From assembly GCA_030737835.1 (NCBI GenBank), contig CM060856.1:991026-1055025 (forward strand): a stretch of 64,000 nucleotides of DNA. Direction: 5' to 3'. The notes beneath the pieces are model-generated. The model worked only from the letters and a program-made list of their open reading frames with translations. It was not told where the DNA came from and did not search any database. A program made the translations under genes and the position numbers. Below, piece after piece: positions 59,322 through 64,000 of the stretch; position 1 is the stretch's first letter, and each line of letters begins with the position of its first letter. This DNA is from Acorus gramineus (lineage: Eukaryota > Streptophyta > Magnoliopsida > Acorales > Acoraceae).

Positions 59322-61185
59322 ATGGGGAAGAAGGGGGGAAACTCCTGGTTGACGGCGGTCAAAAGGGCCTTCCGTTCTCCCTCGAAGGACTCCAACGAGA
59401 AGAAATCTTCACGTCAGAGGGAAGATCACGAGCCCGAAGAAGAAGAGAAGGTCCTCTTTTTTTCTTTTTTCTTTGTATTTTTTTACAATGTTTTAAATTT
59501 TGATGACAATGTTGTCTGTGTTACATTATCTCTTTTTTTTTTCTTCTTCTCAATAATGTAGAAGAGGGAGAAGAGGAGATGGATCTTCAGGAAGTCATCC
59601 AGTCACGAAGGGTCGACCACTACGCCGCCAACGTCGGTGGTAATGCAGATGCCGGAGGCAACGACGGCCGACCAGAGACACGCGTTAGCAGTGGCGGTGG
59701 CAACTGCAGCGACAGCGGAGGCGGCGGTAGCAACGGCACAGGCAGCAGTGGAGGTTGTCCGGCTCACCAGGCCCACGACGGGGAGCTTCCTTAGGGAGCA
59801 CTACGCGGCGATCGCTATCCAAACAGCCTTCCGAGGATACTTGGTAACACATTAATTAGTTTGATCTTTGAATGCGAAGAAAGGTTGGATTATTTATCTC
59901 AAAATGGGGAGGGTGGCTGTTTTGGAAGGCGAGGAGAGCACTGAGAGCGCTGAAGGGGCTTGTGAAGCTGCAAGCGTTGGTGAGGGGACACAACGTGCGT
60001 AAGCAGGCGAAGATGACACTCCGGTGCATGCAAGCTCTGGTCCGAGTGCAGGCCCGTGTGAGGGACCAGCGCATGAGACTCTCCATGGAAGGCAGCACTA
60101 AATCCTCTTTCAGCGACACCAACAGCTTCTTCGATCCGCGCTTCCTCTACGATATTTCCGACCGTAAAACCATCGTAAAAAAAAAAAAAAAAATGATTCC
60201 TTTCTAATAAAGCTTTTTAATTGACGGGGTCGATGTATTTTGGTTAGATTGTATGTGATAGTTCACCCTCTGATTGAACAGTCTAGAGAAGGAAGCAGCA
60301 TTGCGGATGATTGGGAGGAACGACCACGTACGATCGAGGAAATACAAGCAATGCTGATGAGCCGTAAAGAAGCCTCTTTGAAGAGAGAGAGAGCCCTCTC
60401 TTATGCCTTCTCCCAACAAGTAGTCCCTTCTGCTTCGTTGTTTCTTCTGTACTTCTTGTGCATCAAAACTCACGTTTCTTTAAATAACCCAGATGTGGAG
60501 AAGCCAAGCAGAGGAAGAAGAGAAGCCCAAGTGGCAGGACCGGTGGATGGCCTCGAGACCATCAATGGAGAGCAGGGGAAGGGCCTCCACCGATCAGAGG
60601 GACCCCATCAAAACCGTCGAAATCGACCCCGCCCGTCCCTTGTCCTACACACGCAGCAGACATCCCCAGAACCACCGCAACGTATCCTCTCCCCTCCACA
60701 ACAGAGCCTCCTTCGCTATCGCCACCACCCCTTCCCCGGCCAAGGCGAGGCCTCCCATTCAGGTTCGCTCCGCTAGTCCACGCTATGCCAACACCCCTAC
60801 CTCCTACTCCCACATCGGAGGGTCTCGACATCACGACCCGTCCCCGTCTGCTGCATATCCAAACTACATGGCCGCGACGGAGTCAACCAAGGCCCGCGTT
60901 AGATCGCAGAGCGCGCCTAGGCAGAGGCCGTCCACGCCGGAAAGGGACGGTGGTGCGTCAGCCAAGAAGAGGCTTTCTTTTCCTGTTCCTGAGACCGGTG
61001 TGAGCGATGGTGGTAGGGAGTTCTTGACGCAGAACCTGAGAAGCCCAAGCTTCAAAAGCGCGCGCGCGGGGAGGTTCGCGATGGAGCAGATGTCGAACGT
61101 GTCGTCCTCATATTATACGGACAGCTTTGGCGGAGGTGAGTTATCGCCGTCGTCGACGACAGAGCTGCGTAGGTGGTTGATGTGA
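59322..61185 (+). CDS. IQD: IQ-domain (IQD) calmodulin-binding protein, 495 residues
   Basis: Five exons, all phase 0: 59322-59450, 59562-59843, 59929-60174, 60282-60419, 60493-61185. The N-terminus [20 protein letters not shown] is typical of the family. Exon 2 adds the basic [14 protein letters not shown] motif. The IQ67 region begins with the IQ motif [13 protein letters not shown] (residues 129-141), split by an intron at its usual place, and continues through [16 protein letters not shown] and [28 protein letters not shown] follows. The C-terminal half holds the DUF4005-type motif [20 protein letters not shown] (388-407). IQD proteins bind calmodulin and act as microtubule or membrane scaffolds. 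The exact paralogue cannot be assigned. The third donor is followed by a long A run (gt then A13-14). No lesion is seen. Confidence 0.95.
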
Positions 61186-61920
61186 AATAAAATGCGCCGA
61201 GACAAAGGTACGAGTACGGTCGCGGGGGGGGGGGGGGGGGGGTGTCGTGGATGTTGGGGGACTATGAGATGCCGTGTTGATGTAACGTTATTCGTTGTTT
61301 GGATGTAACTTCTTTCTCGTGGAAGGAGAGATTGGGTGAGATATGGCTGCAAAAAGCTACCGTGTTTTTCGTTTTATTTTCAATTGATGATGCTAACTTC
61401 AACGGGGGGGGGGGGGAATAAAGATGCACCAAGCTCTAATTTGTCTGGGTCCTTGCGCGCGCATTATATACTTATATCTCCTTGTATTTCCAAAGTAACA
61501 TAGAAGATCATACATAGCATTATAAATGGGGTATAGCATTATAAATGGGGTAGTCGACTTTGATAGATTTTTACATATATTATTTAAGTGGACTTTTGTA
61601 GACTTTGACAGTGTTTGATTTTGCGATTGGACAAATTTTGTGTTTATAAGAAACTGGTTTTATAATTGTGTAACAAAATAGTTTTATAATCGCAATTTCC
61701 TGCAGACAGATTTTAGACAAATAGTACGCAAAAGTTACAATTGGAGAAAGTTGTGAAGAGTCAGCTTCTTGCAAAATCAGTTTTAAATCCAGCATTTGTA
61801 GAAAATCAGTTTTGCATTCCTGCTACCAAATGATACCTTTGTATACTTTAACATACTTTTGTAGACTTTCATAGATTATCTTAAACTTTTACTAAGAACA
61901 TTATTTTATCATTATCTATA
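61186..61920 (+). other. IQD 3' region and AT-rich spacer
   Basis: Holds two G runs (about 61226-61243 and 61405-61415) on the transcribed side of the IQD gene. The remainder is AT-rich. A near-duplicated tagcattataaatgggg unit lies at about 61515-61550. No gene is seen. Confidence 0.4.
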
Positions 61921-62070
61921 AGGAAAAATCCAAGTAACCCCCTTCAAACATATGAAAATTCATATAATACTTTAAAAATTTCCAAAATTCAAATAACCCT
62001 TATAAACATATTCAAAATTCAATTCACCCCTTTTGAGTATCTTTAATTCAAGGTTAACTTGATTTAAATT
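61921..62070 (+). repeat. Orphan MULE-type terminal repeat
   Basis: Resembles the left TIR of the 36048-37194 element: ggaaaaatcca, then taaccccc, caaacatatgaaaat, aaataaccc, cataaacata and cccctt...gagt in the same order. I found no inverted partner downstream within the window, so the element is truncated, diverged or extends beyond the edge. Confidence 0.5.
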
Positions 62071-62372
62071 CAATGTAAAAAGTTACTATTATACCATTCC
62101 CCATTTCACCAAATTGAGAAATCTTAAAATCTAATAACATCTTTGACCACATTCATCAGTCTCCTCCTTCGAAGCCTCTACTCGATCTCCCTTATCGATG
62201 CAGCTCCCATTTGGACCTCCTCTAATCACCAAGTCTCTCCTAATCGTTTTCTCATTACAATGAAGCTATATGTGATCATCTCAGATAAAAGAACCGTTCT
62301 TCTCGGATCCATTCGTTCTTTCTTTCGGATCCATATTGTGTATTTGAAGATTCATTATTTGAACTACCTCTA

Positions 62373-62849
62373 ATGGGTTTCAATTTTTTTGTTGTTGGGA
62401 TTGTTATTGCAGGCTTTATTCGGGCTATCATAAGATCATTCAATGACAAACCATCATCTTTTCCTACAATCCTACCCAATAACGATCTGGGTCCGATTCA
62501 AACCCATGAATTTGGGTTGGGTCAAGACCCCAACATCGACCTCTATCACCACCACCATGAAAACGAAGGGGACCCAGATAACAAACTAGTACTCGGACCA
62601 AACCATGACCATGCGGATCCTCTCACCCCATCCCACCAACTCGTCCTCTCCGAAAATTACGAATTCGGAGACCACCTCGTCCTGACAGTGACAATCGACC
62701 CAATTCAAACCCTCGCAATCCAACAAGTCTCATTCACATCCAAACCAAATCACCCCCTTTCGATCCACCCAAACCACGACCTCGCCGTCGTGCAAGAATT
62801 TGATGTAGGACAGATTTGGAAAGAAATCATTGCAGAATATTTGATTTGA
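62373..62849 (+). CDS. Hypothetical 158-residue protein with N-terminal membrane segment
   Basis: An intact ATG-to-stop frame. Residues 4-20 (NFFVVGIVIAGFIRAII) are hydrophobic, a signal anchor. The rest is polar, rich in His, Asp, Asn and Pro, with loosely repeated PNxDLG/PNHDLA-like units. I do not recognise it. It lies just downstream of the orphan MULE-type terminal repeat, so it may be captured or element-borne. Chance persistence of an open frame is possible in this composition. Confidence 0.4.
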   Translation: MGFNFFVVGIVIAGFIRAIIRSFNDKPSSFPTILPNNDLGPIQTHEFGLGQDPNIDLYHHHHENEGDPDNKLVLGPNHDHADPLTPSHQLVLSENYEFGDHLVLTVTIDPIQTLAIQQVSFTSKPNHPLSIHPNHDLAVVQEFDVGQIWKEIIAEYLI

Positions 62850-62899
62850 AATATGTTATCAAAATAAATTTTTATGAGATTTTATTTAGGAATTTAGGA

Positions 62900-63194
62900 T
62901 TTTTAGGATCTTATGTTTTATTTTATTAAATTTTAATTATTGTCATTGTAATTGTGTTTTTACTATTTTTAGTAAAGTCATAATTCACATTATGAATATG
63001 TATTTGATGTTTGTGGCCTATATAATGAGTGCCACCATATTTTGTAAAAAAATAAGTTTTTATCAATAATATTTTGAATTTCTTCTATTGTGGGGCTTTC
63101 TTCCTTGTGGATTCAAGGATTCCTTGTGGATTCAATGAGCTTATGAGATCTCAACGCTGGTTGGATCTTTTTATCAGTTTTTCGCTGCGTTAGG
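62900..63194 (+). repeat. Probable LTR end of a second Ty3 element
   Basis: Lies directly before a primer-binding site. It has a TATA-like ctatataat (63018-63026), an AATAA-containing stretch near 63050 and a doubled ttccttgtggattcaa (63099; 63119). The LTR start and exact end could not be fixed. Confidence 0.5.
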
Positions 63195-63206
63195 TGGTAT
63201 CAGAGC
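63195..63206 (+). promoter_or_regulatory. Primer-binding site of the right-edge Ty3 element
   Basis: tggtatcagagc, complementary to initiator tRNA-Met, 20 bp before the gag start codon. Confidence 0.85.
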
Positions 63207-63225
63207 GAGGATTCGCCTGGCTTCG

Positions 63226-64000
63226 ATGACACATAGCCGTGCGGGAAACAACCATCCCATTGACGGTGATCGTGGGGTGCAGGAGCTGTTTCGGCCGTTG
63301 CGGGAGGACCAGAAGCCACTTCGAGAGGAATTTCGTCAACAAACGCGGCAGACTCTTCATGAGGTGAAGGCTGGCGTGAATCTCAACACCGACAACAGAC
63401 GACCTGGGAGTGACAGGATGCACGCCGAGGGATTTGCCCGAGGCCAACCTGTTGCTTATAACGTTGTTCGACGACATTCTCATTATCTACCCGATTATGA
63501 GGATGACTCGGATGATGAAGGCGGTGAACTGTACGACTATCAGCTGAGAAAGCGGCACACGTACTACTACAATTATTTTTCAAAGGTGGACATCTCCTAT
63601 TTCAACGGTGATTTGCTAATCGATAAGTTCCTTGATTGGATCTTAGAGATTGATAAATTCTTTGAGATAATGGAGGTGCGTGAAAAGGAGATGGTCAGAT
63701 TGGTGGCGCTTCGACTCATGAGTAGTACCGCTAATTGGTGGGACCACTTTCAAAGGACCAGACAACGACAAGGAAGAGCACCTATTCGAACATGGAGGAG
63801 GATGAGACAATTTCTCATGGATCGCTTCCTTCCTCTAGATTATGAACAATATTTGCTCCAGTTGTACCATAATTGTCGCCAAGGTAATCGTTTCGTATTC
63901 GACTATACCGCTGAATTTTTAAAATTTTTATCAGTATAACCTCGCAGAAGCTAAATGGCAACGAGTGGCCCATTATCTTAATGGGTTGAGGTCTTCAGTT
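63226..64000 (+). pseudogene. Gag of a Ty3/gypsy element (partial, frameshifted)
   Basis: The frame starts MTHSRAGNNHPIDGDRG. The Retrotrans_gag domain begins near residue 125 (VDISYFNGDLLIDKFLDWI) and includes STANWWDHFQRTRQRQG and FLPLDYEQYLLQLYHNCRQG, a pattern shared with CRM/Reina-type chromoviruses and distinct from the Tekay-like gags here. The main frame ends at a TAA at 63937-63939. Shifting frame restores gag-like sequence (YNLAEAKWQRVAHYLNGL) to the window edge, so there is a frameshift near 63935. Pol would lie beyond the window. Confidence 0.85.

Overview
The window is a piece of a plant (angiosperm) nuclear genome. The evidence is Tekay/Del-type chromoviral Ty3 retrotransposons, a plant MULE transposase, hAT and Tourist-like elements, GT-AG introns, and plant-specific host genes (an IQD calmodulin-binding protein and a glutaredoxin-like protein with a C-terminal zinc finger). 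I cannot name the species. No rRNA, tRNA, CRISPR or bacterial-type operon was seen.

Layout. Positions 1-1402 hold part of a minus-strand gene of unknown function. A 10.2-kb Tekay-type element (1403-11593, minus strand) lies in or next to its 5' exon. After a 3.3-kb AT-rich stretch comes a MULE DNA transposon at 14863-28800, defined by ~110-bp terminal inverted repeats and a perfect 9-bp target duplication. It carries two convergent genes: a spliced mudrA-like transposase (minus) and a small GRF-zinc-finger/coiled-coil/membrane protein (plus). The transposase gene was later hit by two members of the same Tekay-related family: a solo LTR (16872-19841) and an internally deleted element (21562-27054), each with a perfect 5-bp duplication. 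Next come a non-autonomous hAT (28956-29722), Tourist-like MITEs, the intact glutaredoxin-like gene (33377-34204), and a Pack-MULE candidate (36048-37194).

A remnant of a DUF1985/Ulp1-type transposon-associated gene is split by a 9.8-kb element (38971-48730) that carries gag but almost no pol. A solo LTR of a diverged subfamily lies in the opposite orientation (50295-53996), beside a small two-exon gene (54010-54350). A MULE-type MITE, a 5'-truncated L1-like LINE, an intact five-exon IQD gene (59322-61185) and the start of another Ty3 element at the right edge finish the window.

How it fits together. Five insertions of one long-LTR family cover 32,116 bp, half of the window. One copy is the pol-bearing but broken master type. 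Two share a rearranged, gag-only interior and probably depended on enzymes supplied in trans. The two intact-looking host genes sit in the lower-TE stretches. Removing the nested insertions gives the order: flanking inverted repeat, then MULE, then LTR elements.
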